The notes under the pieces were generated by a model. The model worked only from the letters and a program-made list of their open reading frames with translations, had not been told where the DNA came from and ran no database searches. Shown one piece after another: positions 45,801-54,556 of a DNA stretch of 64,000 nt. Origin of the DNA: Rebecca billardiae RCC1528 (lineage: Eukaryota; Haptophyta); the NCBI GenBank assembly GCA_965240325.2, contig OZ251227.1, positions 744,001-808,000 on the forward strand. Direction: 5' to 3'. The stretch's first letter is position 1; each line of letters opens with the position of its first letter. The position numbers and the translations under genes were made by a program.

Positions 45801-47394
45801 TACAGCATATCAAATTCGCAATTCGCGTGGAAGGCCATGCTCAAGCTCACGGGCGTGAGCCTCGAGAGCATCCCCACGAGCGACCTGTACGAGCACGCCG
45901 AGTCCGGGCTCCGCGGAGGCATGTCGATGGCGCGCAACCGCATCGCGCGCGCGAACCACCCGGATCTTCCCGAATTTGATCCCGCCAAAGAATTCTCCGC
46001 GATCCACGACTTTGACGCCAACGCGCTTTATGCCTCGGTGATGTCGTGGAAGCTGCCGACGGGTGGGTATAAGGATGTAGATACGGAGCGCTTTGATGCC
46101 AACGATCCGCGCTACGGCTGGCTCCCGACGCGACCGAATCAGCCGTGCGAGGAGTGGCAGGGTGACGTGGGGGCGCTCGTGACGGTGGACATCGACTACC
46201 CTGACCGCTTGCACGACCTGCACAGCGACTACCCGCTACTCCCCGAGGTGATGGAGGTGCCCGATGAGATGCTCTCGCCTATGCAGCGGGGTAAGCGCGC
46301 CGTCAAGACCACCAAGCTCATTGCGCATCTTGGATCCCGCAAAAACTACACGCTCAACGTCACGATGCTCAAGTTTGCGCTGGCGCAGGGGCTCATCCTC
46401 ACCAAGGTACACCGCGTCGTCGAGTTCGACCAAAGCCCGTGGCTACGCCCGTGGGTGGATCTCAACACGCGGCTGCGCAAGCAGGGCAAGAACGCCTTCG
46501 AGGAGGGGTATTTCAAGCTCATGGTGAACGCGTGCTTCGGCAAGACGATGGAGCGCATCTACCACCACACGCAAGCGCGATTCATTGACAACCGAGCGGC
46601 ATTCACTCGAGCCATGACGAGCCACCGGGCGCTCACCTACAAGCCGATCGCACCCGAGTTTGCGCTCGTGACGATGAGCAAGCGCGAGTACGTGCGTGAC
46701 AAGCCCATCTTCGTGGGCGCCTCGATCCTCGATTTTTCGAAACTGTGGATGTATACGTTCCTGTATAATGTGGTCTACCCCACCTTCGGTCCGAAGAATG
46801 CCCGCCTCCTCGGGACGGATACCGACTCGCTGATTATGAATTTCCGGGCGCCCTCGCACGAGGCCTATTTGGAGAAAATGCTCAGCATCCGCGACGAATG
46901 GCTGGACATGAGCAAATTTCCGGAGGGGCACCCGCTCTTCACGGACGCCAACCGCAAGACGCCTGGCTTTTTCAAGGACGAGCTCGGCGACAATCTGGCG
47001 GTGGCAGTGGCCTTTGTGCGGGCGAAGACCTACTCGATCAAGACGCTCAAGAGCCTCGAGGACGAGCTTGAGGACGTCCACCGAGCCAAGGGCGCCCCCT
47101 CCCGCTGCGTGCAAAATAGCCTCACGCACGACGACTATGAGACGACGATTTTGGAGAGTTCGAGCGTCAGTGCGCAGTACCACGATTTGCAATATAAAAA
47201 TCACAACATAGTTTTCAGCCGACGCGTGAAGAAGGTGCTCGACTGGGTCGACGATAAGGGCTATCATCTCTCGGCCGAGCGCACGATCGCCCTCAATCAC
47301 TGGCGCATCAAGGCCGGCGCCCTCGCAGCGGCGATGGACTAGCGCGTTTTTCTCGGCTCAATTAATTTTCTCACGCGCTAGTAGTAGTAAACAA

Positions 47395-47913
47395 ATGGCC
47401 CCCTGCGATTTTGACGTGTCCGCTCGCCACGATTGTCGCTGTCGCGATTGCCGCGATTACCGCGATTGCCGTGAGATGCGCACCGAGTTCGAGGCCCTCA
47501 AGGAGCGCGTGGTGGCTCTCGAGCGTGTCGTCGTCGCCAAGCCACCCAAGCCGAGCGCGCGCCCCGGGTCGCTCACGGTAGCATCAATAACCGCCATCGA
47601 GAGTCACTTTGGCGGTATCGAAGTGGTCGACGCCATGTTCTTCAACGAGCACTGCGTCGTGGGTAGGCTCAGCGAGCCCTTCGTGAAGGGTCACACTGTA
47701 CCGCAATCGTTCAAAATTACCCGCAAAATTGTCGCTATCAGCGAGGCGTACGGCGAGCCGGGTCGGGCGCCGATATATCAGTCGGCTACGCCAGCAAGCC
47801 TTCGGGACGTGTTGTGGCCGCGCGCACGTCAGCGAGGCGGAGCTTCGCCAAGCGCGCCAAGCGCGCCTCCCGCGGATCAACCGATGTTCGCAGATTCTGA
47901 TGGTGAGGACTGA
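47395..47913 (+). CDS. PLV hypothetical protein with Cys/Asp-rich N-terminus and short coiled coil
   Basis: 172 residues from ATG 47395, 52 bases after the polymerase stop and on the same strand. Residues about 10-30 repeat a C-R-D-C-R-D pattern (HDCRCRDCRDYRDCRE), which could bind a metal. About 30-50 (MRTEFEALKERVVALERVV) is a heptad coiled coil. The rest is a mixed region with ITAIESHFGGIEVVDAMFFN and a low-complexity Ala/Pro/Ser tail. No known domain. An AT-rich leader (CTCAATTAATTTTCTC) precedes the ATG. Confidence 0.75.
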   Translation: MAPCDFDVSARHDCRCRDCRDYRDCREMRTEFEALKERVVALERVVVAKPPKPSARPGSLTVASITAIESHFGGIEVVDAMFFNEHCVVGRLSEPFVKGHTVPQSFKITRKIVAISEAYGEPGRAPIYQSATPASLRDVLWPRARQRGGASPSAPSAPPADQPMFADSDGED

Positions 47914-48019
47914 CTGGTCTGAGCGCCACGCCATCACACAATTTAGATGGGTCAAAAACACTCGAAGGTGCTCGCTCGGAGCGCTTCCGAGACTTTGGCG
48001 GCATGATACTATTTCGATA

Positions 48020-48670
48020 CTATTTTGAGGGGTTCTTTTTGCGAGCGGACGGCCGCGCGGACGGACGCAGTAACCGGATACCCTCGCTGCGAATGCCGGT
48101 GATAGGGCCCGTGAATCGCGCGGTGATGACCTGCGCACGGCGATTGGCGTTCGAACGCGTGGTCACGTTCGCGCCGGCGGGGATGATGTTGTTTTGCTCG
48201 ACGTCCGGGTCGCGCCCGCCTTGGCGCACGACCTTCCCTGCCTTGTCGAACACGTACCATTTTCCATCGACGGGGCGGCGCGCGCGCGTCAGTAGCCGGG
48301 CGACGTTCTCTTCGAGCTTTGCCGGATCGGAAATTTTGCGCCACTCCTTATCGAGCGGCGGCTTGACGAAGCCAAAGCCGGGGTTTGTGAGCGCGAGCAG
48401 GCGCTTCTCGGCGGGGAAGACCAAATTCGGAGACACGACCAAAAACCCGACTAACCTGAACGAATTCCCGGGCTTGGCGTAGGGCATCATATGGCGATAG
48501 CCTTTAAAGGTTCGACTCACAATATTAGCGGTGAGCCCCATTTTGAACAAACGGTTAGAAGTGTCCCACCCCGGAGCAATCACGTACAAGCCTGCCGCCG
48601 GCTTTCCCTCCGGAGTGCGCTTGAGCAAATTGGCGTTTTTCATAGCCATTTGGAATTGCGATGATTTCAT
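48020..48670 (-). CDS. PLV GIY-YIG-like (T5orf172-type) protein
   Basis: 216 residues from ATG 48670. Residues about 25-75 read GLYVIAPGW, then LFKMGLTANIVSRTFKGY: the order G-x-Y-V, K-x-G-x-T, R and Y matches the core of GIY-YIG-fold proteins of the T5orf172 group, in which the Tyr, the second motif and the Arg are catalytic. A conserved downstream acidic residue is not certain. The C-terminus is basic (RPSARPSARKKNPSK). GIY-YIG genes are common in large DNA viruses and PLVs, where they may act in DNA processing or homing. It is convergent with the 47395-47913 gene and read in tandem after the 48952-48680 gene. Confidence 0.6.
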   Translation of the reverse strand: MKSSQFQMAMKNANLLKRTPEGKPAAGLYVIAPGWDTSNRLFKMGLTANIVSRTFKGYRHMMPYAKPGNSFRLVGFLVVSPNLVFPAEKRLLALTNPGFGFVKPPLDKEWRKISDPAKLEENVARLLTRARRPVDGKWYVFDKAGKVVRQGGRDPDVEQNNIIPAGANVTTRSNANRRAQVITARFTGPITGIRSEGIRLLRPSARPSARKKNPSK

Positions 48671-48679
48671 CTTGGCTTT

Positions 48680-48952
48680 TTAGCTAATTATTACTCCGAT
48701 TTTACTCTCATTCGTAGCGAGCGACTTGGAGTCGCCCCACAGCAAGTGGCGGCTGTAATAGATGCCAGACTCGGGGTCGTCCCAGCCCTTATCGTGGCGA
48801 TGGCGAGCGATCCACGCCGATTTCTTCGCAGGATCGCCATGATCGATGTACGTCGACCCGCCACGCGCGCCAAAGTGGAGCGTCCGACCACCCGGCGAAG
48901 TCAGCATGAATCGCTTGTCTTTGCGCGTAGACCGTTTTAGGCGGCGATTCAT
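48680..48952 (-). CDS. PLV small DUF5754-like protein
   Basis: 90 residues from ATG 48952. The sequence order KRFMLTSPGGRTLHFGARGGSTYIDHGDP, then ARHRHDKGWDDPESGIYYSR and LLWGDS matches my recollection of the small virus family DUF5754: a K-(Y/F)-M-V-x-P-x-G-K-x-x-H-F-G start, a charged RH, and a final DP-x(4)-W/Y-S-R-x-x-L-W block. It occurs in algal giant viruses and PLVs; function unknown. The ending KIGVIIS is short of charge. It reads outward from a 32-base bidirectional gap shared with the LamG gene. Confidence 0.7.
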   Translation of the reverse strand: MNRRLKRSTRKDKRFMLTSPGGRTLHFGARGGSTYIDHGDPAKKSAWIARHRHDKGWDDPESGIYYSRHLLWGDSKSLATNESKIGVIIS

Positions 48953-48984
48953 ATCTCATGCCTTATTAAAGAGGCCCTTTATTA
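48953..48984. promoter_or_regulatory. Near-palindromic bidirectional promoter region
   Basis: Only 32 bases separate two divergent starts, and they hold TTATTAAAGAGGCCCTTTATT with A following, a near-perfect dyad giving TTTATTAA-like sequence to both genes. The compactness implies that the core promoters overlap. Confidence 0.5.
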
Positions 48985-51165
48985 ATGTCGTCGATTTTTG
49001 GCGACTCATCGAGCACCTCCGCAGCCATTGATGGATCCGTCCAGGCGCTCGGGACGGGCGCCGTGGCGTGGTCCGGCGTCGTGCGCACCACCATGACCGG
49101 TGAAGGCAGCTTGTCGGCGACCTTTGACCCGGCTTTGCCTGATGGCGAATTGACGCTGCGCTTGGCGGGCGACCGTGATGCTTTCAAAGTGACCAGCGCA
49201 ACCCTGACGCCGACGACCCTGAGCGTCACGTGGACCCGTCAATATCACGATGGAGTCAACCGCGTGTTCGACGAAGAAATCCACCCGTACTTTGATGTGC
49301 TCCTCGACGGCCAAGCAATCACGAGCTTTCCGATTAGCGGGCGGGGCGTGTACTCGCTCGACGGGGCCGTCGTCAATGGCGTCGTAACGCAAAGCTATTT
49401 TCAAAATCCGCTCGTGAATTTCCCGCTAAATGCTGATTTGCTCGACACGGCCGACCGGGGACTCTCCTTGGCTCTGGTCGGGACCACCGCGTTCGGTAAT
49501 GAGGCCGTCGAGGCCGCCGCAGATGGGGTGACGCTCACAGTGGACCACCCGGGCCACCACGACGGGAATTTGACCGTGTGCTGCTACTTGAGGGGCCCAC
49601 CGGCGCTGGGTACTTCCTACGTGCGCCAGGGTAGCGCGATTGCCTTCGCCGAGTGCCGCCTCGAAGCCCCGACCGCAAATACCATGTGCGAGACCTCGCT
49701 CGAATTTACGTCGGCCTCCAACCAGCTCGACGAGGACAACCGTGACCAGTGGAAGTACGTGGCGCTCGTGCAAGATGAGGCAAACACCCAAATATTCGTC
49801 GATCACACATTGGTGCACACCCGCAGCTTGGTAGGCGAGAAGCGGCTCTCTCTGTTTTACCCCACTAAAATCGGCCTCGCCCAATACGGTGCCGCTGCGC
49901 ACCTCGGAGTCTGGCCGAGCGCGCTGGATGCGTCGGAGCGGTTGGCCCACGCGGAATCGTGGCGGGGTGTTGTCGTGAAAAGAACGTGGCTGCTCGACGG
50001 CGACTTGCTCGAGGTCGACGGGGCCGCCGCCGCGCTGCAGCCCACGGCCGGCGATTATTTGATGACGAGTGGCTATCTCGAGATGCAAAGTACTAGCACG
50101 CTGCACCTGGGTCTCAACGAGATGCCCGACATGCTCGGCGGCGACCGCTTCTCGCTGGCGGCATGGGTGTACCGCCCGAACGACCAAGATAGCGTGCGCA
50201 TGTGGCTCCTCGAGGATGGCGTCACCGATTTCACATTCGAAATCATCGCTGGTCAGCTGCGCTCGGAGCTCGGCGCGACGGCGTTCCAGGACTTGGCAGG
50301 ACCGGCACACGGCGGATGGCACCACGTTGCGCAAACGGTGGACGGTACAGTCTCCAAAATCTATATCGATGGCGTGCTCGTGAGTACTGCTGCGCTGCCG
50401 GCCACTTTTACCCCGCTGCTCAGCATCATCGGCCACCGCTTTGCCACCATGCCCGCAGGTGTGCGCCTCTACGCGATGTCGATCGCGCGCGGTATCATCC
50501 ACGTGCCGACGGTGATGAATCTGTACTCACCATTGCCAAGCGGCGTTCATGCGCTGGCGAGTGCCGCATATTTTGGCAGCGTGGTTGATGAGACTGGTAA
50601 TGAGCCCGATCTGGTGCTCACGAATGTCTCGACTGGCAGCGCGGATGGCCACAACTATTTTGAGGCCACTACATCAGGTCCTGGGACTGCTGCAGTGCTC
50701 ACTCCAATATCCGACTGGAGCGGCGATGTGGACCGCGCAATCTCGCTGTGGTACTCATACAATACTGGGATCGTGCAGTCGTGGCTGTGGACAGCAGGAC
50801 CGTATAGCGACTACACCAGCATGCGCGTGCGCGCCACATCCATCCGCGTCGAGGCCTCGGTCTCGGAGGATGCTACTGTCACTCTCACCAGCGCTTGGGC
50901 ACACATCGTGCTCAACATGCCTGCCACTTCCAATGGGAACATGTCGATGTATGTGAATGGCGTAGCGGTCAGTGGATTCGGGAGCACAACCGCAGATCCG
51001 GCGCCCAACATGTCGACGATGGCTCTGTTTCAGCCCAGCGACTACATCCATCACGGTACTGGAGGCAAAATATCATCGTTCCTCTTTTTCAATGGCAAAA
51101 CGCTTTCACAGGAGGAAGTTACCGAGCTGTATGCACTCAATGGCGCCAATCCGTTCGCGGCGTAA
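48985..51165 (+). CDS. PLV LamG / concanavalin-like repeat protein, probable fibre or adhesin
   Basis: 726 residues from ATG 48985. After an N-terminal beta-rich stretch, three LamG-type units are visible: about 185-290 (NLTVCCYLRG, then WKYVALVQDEANTQIFVDH), about 375-475 (FSLAAWVYRPND, WHHVAQTVDGTVSKIYIDG), and about 575-710 (RAISLWYSYNTG, WAHIVLNMPATSNGNMSMYVNG). Each ends in the W-x-H/Y-V...(I/M)Y(I/V)(D/N)G pattern typical of the fold, which binds glycans or proteins. No signal peptide or membrane anchor is seen. The largest intact viral gene; a virion-surface attachment role is inferred from the fold and from similar proteins in PLVs. Confidence 0.82.
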   Translation: MSSIFGDSSSTSAAIDGSVQALGTGAVAWSGVVRTTMTGEGSLSATFDPALPDGELTLRLAGDRDAFKVTSATLTPTTLSVTWTRQYHDGVNRVFDEEIHPYFDVLLDGQAITSFPISGRGVYSLDGAVVNGVVTQSYFQNPLVNFPLNADLLDTADRGLSLALVGTTAFGNEAVEAAADGVTLTVDHPGHHDGNLTVCCYLRGPPALGTSYVRQGSAIAFAECRLEAPTANTMCETSLEFTSASNQLDEDNRDQWKYVALVQDEANTQIFVDHTLVHTRSLVGEKRLSLFYPTKIGLAQYGAAAHLGVWPSALDASERLAHAESWRGVVVKRTWLLDGDLLEVDGAAAALQPTAGDYLMTSGYLEMQSTSTLHLGLNEMPDMLGGDRFSLAAWVYRPNDQDSVRMWLLEDGVTDFTFEIIAGQLRSELGATAFQDLAGPAHGGWHHVAQTVDGTVSKIYIDGVLVSTAALPATFTPLLSIIGHRFATMPAGVRLYAMSIARGIIHVPTVMNLYSPLPSGVHALASAAYFGSVVDETGNEPDLVLTNVSTGSADGHNYFEATTSGPGTAAVLTPISDWSGDVDRAISLWYSYNTGIVQSWLWTAGPYSDYTSMRVRATSIRVEASVSEDATVTLTSAWAHIVLNMPATSNGNMSMYVNGVAVSGFGSTTADPAPNMSTMALFQPSDYIHHGTGGKISSFLFFNGKTLSQEEVTELYALNGANPFAA

Positions 51166-51173
51166 AATTCCAC

Positions 51174-51202
51174 GGTACTAGTACCCGTACTGGTACCAGT
51201 AC
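51174..51202. promoter_or_regulatory. Two adjacent perfect palindromes upstream of the lipase gene
   Basis: GGTACTAGTACC (51174-51185) is followed, one base on, by GTACTGGTACCAGTAC (51187-51202). They fill the 44-base gap between the LamG stop and the lipase start. They could be a protein-binding site or a hairpin that ends LamG transcription. Confidence 0.5.
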
Positions 51203-51209
51203 TGGTAGT

Positions 51210-51845
51210 ATGATACCCACTGTATCGACCGCCGAAGGCGAAGCGCGCGTCGCGAAAGCGGCCTGGGACGCCGGTACCACGCTCGCCCGAGATCGCAAGT
51301 TCCTCATCGAGGCAAGCTATATGAGCAAGGCGGCAGCCCGACCGCACCTAGCCAAGCGCGGGTACCGACTCGATGAGCGCCTGTCGGATGAAGCGGACAA
51401 AGTAGCCGTGCACATCGCGAGCGGTCGGCCCGTCGTACTTTTCCGAGGCTCGGCATCATTCACCGACTGGGCCGTCTCGGACGTCCTGATCGCGCTGGGA
51501 TTGAGCGCCAAGGATCCACGCCACGCGCGCGCGCGCAAGCTGGTGGAGATCGTCAAGCGCAAATACGGGCAGTCCACCGCTGCGGTGGGGCACTCTCTGG
51601 GTGGGCACCTCGCCGAAGAAAGCGGCGCCTCGCAGATTCACACGTCACAAAAAGCGGCCGGTCTAAAAGATATCGGAAAGACTTTACCGAAAAGCCAGTT
51701 CGATACCCGCTCGCCGGGTGATATAGTGAGCGCGCTGTCGGTCACGCAGCGCGGTGGGCGCCGGCAGACCCTCGGGCGCGCCAGCTTTGTGGACGCTCTA
51801 CAGAGCCCAGCGTTGTTTGCCTTGAATCAGCACCGTGCTCGGTAA
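51210..51845 (+). CDS. PLV class-3 lipase-like protein
   Basis: 211 residues from ATG 51210; the frame is open further back inside the LamG gene, but this ATG is the first after that stop. Landmarks: VVLFRGSASFTDWAVSDVL, like the oxyanion-hole region of lipase 3, and AVGHSLGGHLAEES, the GxSxG nucleophile elbow (Ser about 131). A candidate catalytic Asp is in TRSPGDIVSAL; the catalytic His is not certain. Lipase genes are recurrent in PLVs. In virions such enzymes may help to cross host membranes. The C-terminus is basic, without a membrane segment. Confidence 0.85.
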   Translation: MIPTVSTAEGEARVAKAAWDAGTTLARDRKFLIEASYMSKAAARPHLAKRGYRLDERLSDEADKVAVHIASGRPVVLFRGSASFTDWAVSDVLIALGLSAKDPRHARARKLVEIVKRKYGQSTAAVGHSLGGHLAEESGASQIHTSQKAAGLKDIGKTLPKSQFDTRSPGDIVSALSVTQRGGRRQTLGRASFVDALQSPALFALNQHRAR

Positions 51846-51854
51846 TTTTAATCC

Positions 51855-51916
51855 GCGCTCGGTAATTCACGCTGAGTAATTCTTAGCGCTCGGTAATTCG
51901 CGCTGAGTAATTCTTA
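51855..51916. repeat. Two 31-bp tandem repeats
   Basis: GCGCTCGGTAATTC and GCTGAGTAATTCTTA repeated twice with one difference, between the lipase stop and the end of the convergent 97-residue gene; likely 3' end or termination region for both. Confidence 0.8.
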
Positions 51917-52207
51917 GCGCAAGTAACGATCCGCCCGGCTGGCAGCCGCGTCCGCGCGTCCGGCGATCTGGCGCCCGCGATTCACCGCTCGCCGCGCGGC
52001 TCCAGTGTAGGGGCTGGCGACGTCGCCGAGGCCCTCCGTACGATCGATTTCATTCAAAAATTGGTTTACGTCGCCGCCGATTTTGTCGACGCACGGCTTC
52101 AGGTGGTGCGCCGCCGAGCTGATGGGGCGGCCGAGTCGACGCGCTGTGTTTGCCAGCCCGCCGAGCCGACAGCGAATGCCTCGCGTGAGCCTGCCAAGAA
52201 ATGACAT
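51914..52207 (-). CDS. PLV small basic protein, hypothetical
   Basis: 97 residues from ATG 52207, just downstream of the major capsid gene and on the same strand. The N-terminus (MSFLGRLTRGIRCRLGG) can form an amphipathic basic helix, followed by Ala/Arg-rich helical sequence ending RADAAASRADRYLR. Position next to the capsid gene and the amphipathic start recall membrane-active minor virion proteins of related viruses, but that is a guess. The AT-rich gap at 52208-52242 holds TATAATTATC-like sequence. Confidence 0.65.
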   Translation of the reverse strand: MSFLGRLTRGIRCRLGGLANTARRLGRPISSAAHHLKPCVDKIGGDVNQFLNEIDRTEGLGDVASPYTGAARRAVNRGRQIAGRADAAASRADRYLR

Positions 52208-52242
52208 ATCGGTGTATAATTATCATATTTTTTTATTATTTT

Positions 52243-53556
52243 TTACACGGCGAACTGGAGCTGGTTCTGCGCGACCTCCATCATGACGTCGTGCAGGGCC
52301 CACGCATGCCACGTGAACGGCGCACCGTGGTTGCTGTCGGCCTCGAAAATGGCGTGCTCCGTGTCCAGGCGGCGGCCGTCGAAGAGGATGTCGGATTGCG
52401 AGAATGCCGACGTATTGAATGCTATGGCAAAAGCTGAGCTCGCGAAGCGCGCGCCGTTCACTTTGGAGGCGTAGTCGGCGACGCCAAGGGCGTTGAACGC
52501 CCGCACGAGCTCCGCGCGCGTCTCGGCGCCGCCATTCGTCGCGCTGACCGGCTGGTCTGGCACGAGCGTCGAGCCAATGCGCAGCTGCCACTTGGAGATG
52601 GCCGCGCGAGTGCGCAGCGTGACATCGCCCGCGTAAGCATTGCTGTTCGCATCCGGATAGGCGGCGATGATGATCGTATTGACACTCGCGAGGCGGAAGG
52701 GCAGCTGCCAGCTCGTCGCGGTGTTGGGTGATACGGAGTGCTGCGCGTGGAGGTAGCTCATCGACGGAACGTAGAGGTGGTCGAGGCTGCGCGCAATCTT
52801 GGTGTAGGCCGAATCCGAGAGCAGCACCGTGCCCAGCTGCATCTTGACGTCCTGGATCGATGGCATAGCCCCGGGATCAATCGTGTAAACGCCCCAGTCC
52901 TTCGTCTGCGCGAGGTGAATGTCCACGCGGAGGCCTTGGTGCAGCTCGGAGATGGGGATGGCCTTGCCGCAGAGCGCACCGAACACGTACACGAGCGGGA
53001 GGCACACCGTGAGCAAGCCGCTATTCGCGATGAGCGCACCCTTGGGCGCGTTGAGAGCATTGTTGATCGTCGCCTGCGACAGAGTCGCGGCGGTGACATC
53101 ATAATCGGCGCTGCCGAGCATCGAGGCAGTGGAGAAGCACGACGAAGGCCCCGACTGGAAATCCAGCAGGAGATTGTGCAGCAGGCCCGCCTTGCCCGTC
53201 GAGGCGATCATCTGAGAGCCGTGATAGGCGTCGATGCGCTCGATGAGGCTGTAAGCGCTCTGCGAGAGAGTCAGAGAGGTGCCAGAGGTGTTGTTAATCG
53301 TGAATTGAACGACGCTCTGGCTGGGATCCATCATAGCGCCTGGCGTACCCGTAGGCAGATCGAACTGGACCACCTGCCCCGGTGAGAAAGACGACGACGG
53401 CCCGGCATAGACGGTCGTGCGCTTGTACGTAGCGCCAACGGCCACTGGCTTGGGATTCGCAAAGTCGTAATACATCGGCGCCGTCTCCTCCTGCTCGAGC
53501 ACCATCGCCTCGTCCGCGCGAATGTCGTTCTTCATATACCGCCCGGCGTACGCCAT
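52243..53556 (-). CDS. MCP: PLV major capsid protein (double jelly roll)
   Basis: 437 residues from ATG 53556. Composition is beta-rich with few charged runs, typical of capsids. Landmarks: an N-terminal arm (MKNDIRADEAMVLEQEE), FSPGQVVQFDLPTG and VVQFTINNTSG in the first jelly roll, SAYSLIERIDAYHGSQMI, a central PLVYVFGALCGKAIPI and LRVDIHLAQTKDW, and in the second jelly roll WQLPFRLASVNTIIIAAYPD and ISKWQLRIGSTLVPDQPV. Length and order match PLV capsids, which form pseudo-hexameric trimers. The frame is intact. It is read with the penton gene towards the left. Assignment rests on family resemblance and on the neighbouring penton and ATPase genes. Confidence 0.9.
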   Translation of the reverse strand: MAYAGRYMKNDIRADEAMVLEQEETAPMYYDFANPKPVAVGATYKRTTVYAGPSSSFSPGQVVQFDLPTGTPGAMMDPSQSVVQFTINNTSGTSLTLSQSAYSLIERIDAYHGSQMIASTGKAGLLHNLLLDFQSGPSSCFSTASMLGSADYDVTAATLSQATINNALNAPKGALIANSGLLTVCLPLVYVFGALCGKAIPISELHQGLRVDIHLAQTKDWGVYTIDPGAMPSIQDVKMQLGTVLLSDSAYTKIARSLDHLYVPSMSYLHAQHSVSPNTATSWQLPFRLASVNTIIIAAYPDANSNAYAGDVTLRTRAAISKWQLRIGSTLVPDQPVSATNGGAETRAELVRAFNALGVADYASKVNGARFASSAFAIAFNTSAFSQSDILFDGRRLDTEHAIFEADSNHGAPFTWHAWALHDVMMEVAQNQLQFAV

Positions 53557-53593
53557 TTATGTGTGTGTGTTTGGCTCCGACATTTTTTTAAAA

Positions 53594-54355
53594 TTACACA
53601 ACGACAAATTTGAGCACGACCGAGATTTCGGCACCGTTGAGATCCACTTCAGTCATCGTCTCAGAATCGAGGAGGCGCAGATCGAGATTTTGCACTGAGC
53701 GGCGGTTCGTCTCGAGGAGGTCGTCTGTTTGGCTCTGGTAAGCGAGGACTTGGCCGAAAGCAACCGTATTTTGGATGGTGACGAGAATATTGCTCGTCGA
53801 GCCTGAGTTCAAGGTCGAGTCGCGCGACTTTACGTCGAGGCCTTCGCACACGAGGTGGTAGCCGCGCGGAATCAGATCGACCACGGCAGGCGCCTCGATG
53901 CTTCCAGTAGCTGGTACGATGAGATCCGACTGCGCCAGACCCAAGACGCGCGTCGCGGCGGACGAGCCCTTGACCGTGATTGGGTTGGCGCTCGAGTTGG
54001 CAAACGTGAATTTACCGCGCGACGAGTCGAAGGTCGCCGTGAGCGTGGCGTTGACCGGCGAGCCCGCAAAGAGCGTGTCCAGCGCGGTGGCGAGCGAAGT
54101 GGCTGTGTAATTCTTGGGTGGGATTGTCATAGTGGTGTCGCCCCAATTCCCGGCGAGGCCAATCGCGCCATTGGAGGCGTCGACCGCATAACGGCACGAC
54201 GGGAAGCTCACCGACTCGACGGCGACGAGAATGCTCTCATCGTGGGTCGCCATGATCGGATGGCTCAGCGTAAAGTCAGCGGCGCTCGTCATCGTGCGCC
54301 CCAGCGGGAAGCGGTCCGCCTGAGCCGTGTGCAGGTGAAGCCGGTGAGTCGTCAT
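53594..54355 (-). CDS. PLV minor capsid (penton-like) protein
   Basis: 253 residues from ATG 54355, ending 37 bases before the capsid start, as in many PLVs. N-terminal FTLSHPIMATHDESILVAVES and FPSCRYAVDASNG are followed by a THFTIPPKNYTA-like segment (TIPPKNYTATSLATALDTLF) and a middle TLTATFDSSRGKFTFANSS, common in single jelly-roll penton proteins of polintons and virophages. The C-terminus is all beta (ISVVLKFVVV). Pentons cap the capsid five-fold vertices. The frame is intact. Confidence 0.83.
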   Translation of the reverse strand: MTTHRLHLHTAQADRFPLGRTMTSAADFTLSHPIMATHDESILVAVESVSFPSCRYAVDASNGAIGLAGNWGDTTMTIPPKNYTATSLATALDTLFAGSPVNATLTATFDSSRGKFTFANSSANPITVKGSSAATRVLGLAQSDLIVPATGSIEAPAVVDLIPRGYHLVCEGLDVKSRDSTLNSGSTSNILVTIQNTVAFGQVLAYQSQTDDLLETNRRSVQNLDLRLLDSETMTEVDLNGAEISVVLKFVVV

Positions 54356-54509
54356 TGACAGTGGCGGAGATATTTACGTCGATATTTGGGGCGACGATTG
54401 GGGCGACGATTGCGTCGATGATCTCATCATCCAAGCCAGGACCCATCCGCTTGCGCGCGATGAATCTGGCGGCCGCCTCCCACGAAAAATCAAACATGGC
54501 GGGGTCCAT
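54276..54509 (-). CDS. Small overlapping reading frame, hypothetical
   Basis: 77 codons from ATG 54509; its last 80 bases overlap the start of the penton gene in another frame. The first half (MFDFSWEAAARFIARKR, DDEIIDAIVAPIVAPNIDV) looks protein-like, and the last 25 residues are low-complexity. It lies back to back with the Pro-rich gene across 47 bases. It could be a real small gene read with the penton, or its leader. Confidence 0.4.
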   Translation of the reverse strand: MDPAMFDFSWEAAARFIARKRMGPGLDDEIIDAIVAPIVAPNIDVNISATVNDDSPASPAHGSGGPLPAGAHDDERR

Positions 54510-54556
54510 TTTTCGATCAAAATGGAGTGTCTATTATCTCTAGAACAGATATAAAA
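54510..54556. promoter_or_regulatory. AT-rich divergent promoter region of the PLV
   Basis: A 47-base AT-rich gap between divergent starts contains TCTATTATCTCTAGA and ends in ATATAAAAATGG. TCTA words also occur before the ATPase start (CTCTATCTAAAAATG). A shared TCTA promoter word, as described for Mavirus and its giant virus, is possible, but few genes here have it. Confidence 0.4.

Larger units (their letters stand above)
39664..47342 (+). pseudogene. pPolB: Protein-primed family B DNA polymerase of the PLV, interrupted and frameshifted
   Basis: The start is ATGATGAACGTTGATGAG at 39664; 30 codons later the frame is cut by a 3.09-kb transposon and resumes at 42845. Excising transposon plus one TA keeps the frame. 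A +1 shift in the C6 run at about 44841-44846 moves the frame again; with one C fewer the product is about 1,528 residues. Order of parts: a Maverick-type N-terminal region with KGLINPVNKTDNKCFLWA (about 425-445), a C2H2-like finger CPICTRRF (about 568), exonuclease motif DFEAVN (D about 640), an HNH/endonuclease VII-like insert CHFCGEAAF to DHCHCTGLYRGAAHSRCN (about 725-790), exo II HNMSYD (about 810), polymerase A DFDANALYASV (about 1085), B KLMVNACFGK (about 1254), C GTDTDSL (about 1355). All catalytic residues are kept, so decay is recent. Confidence 0.93.
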
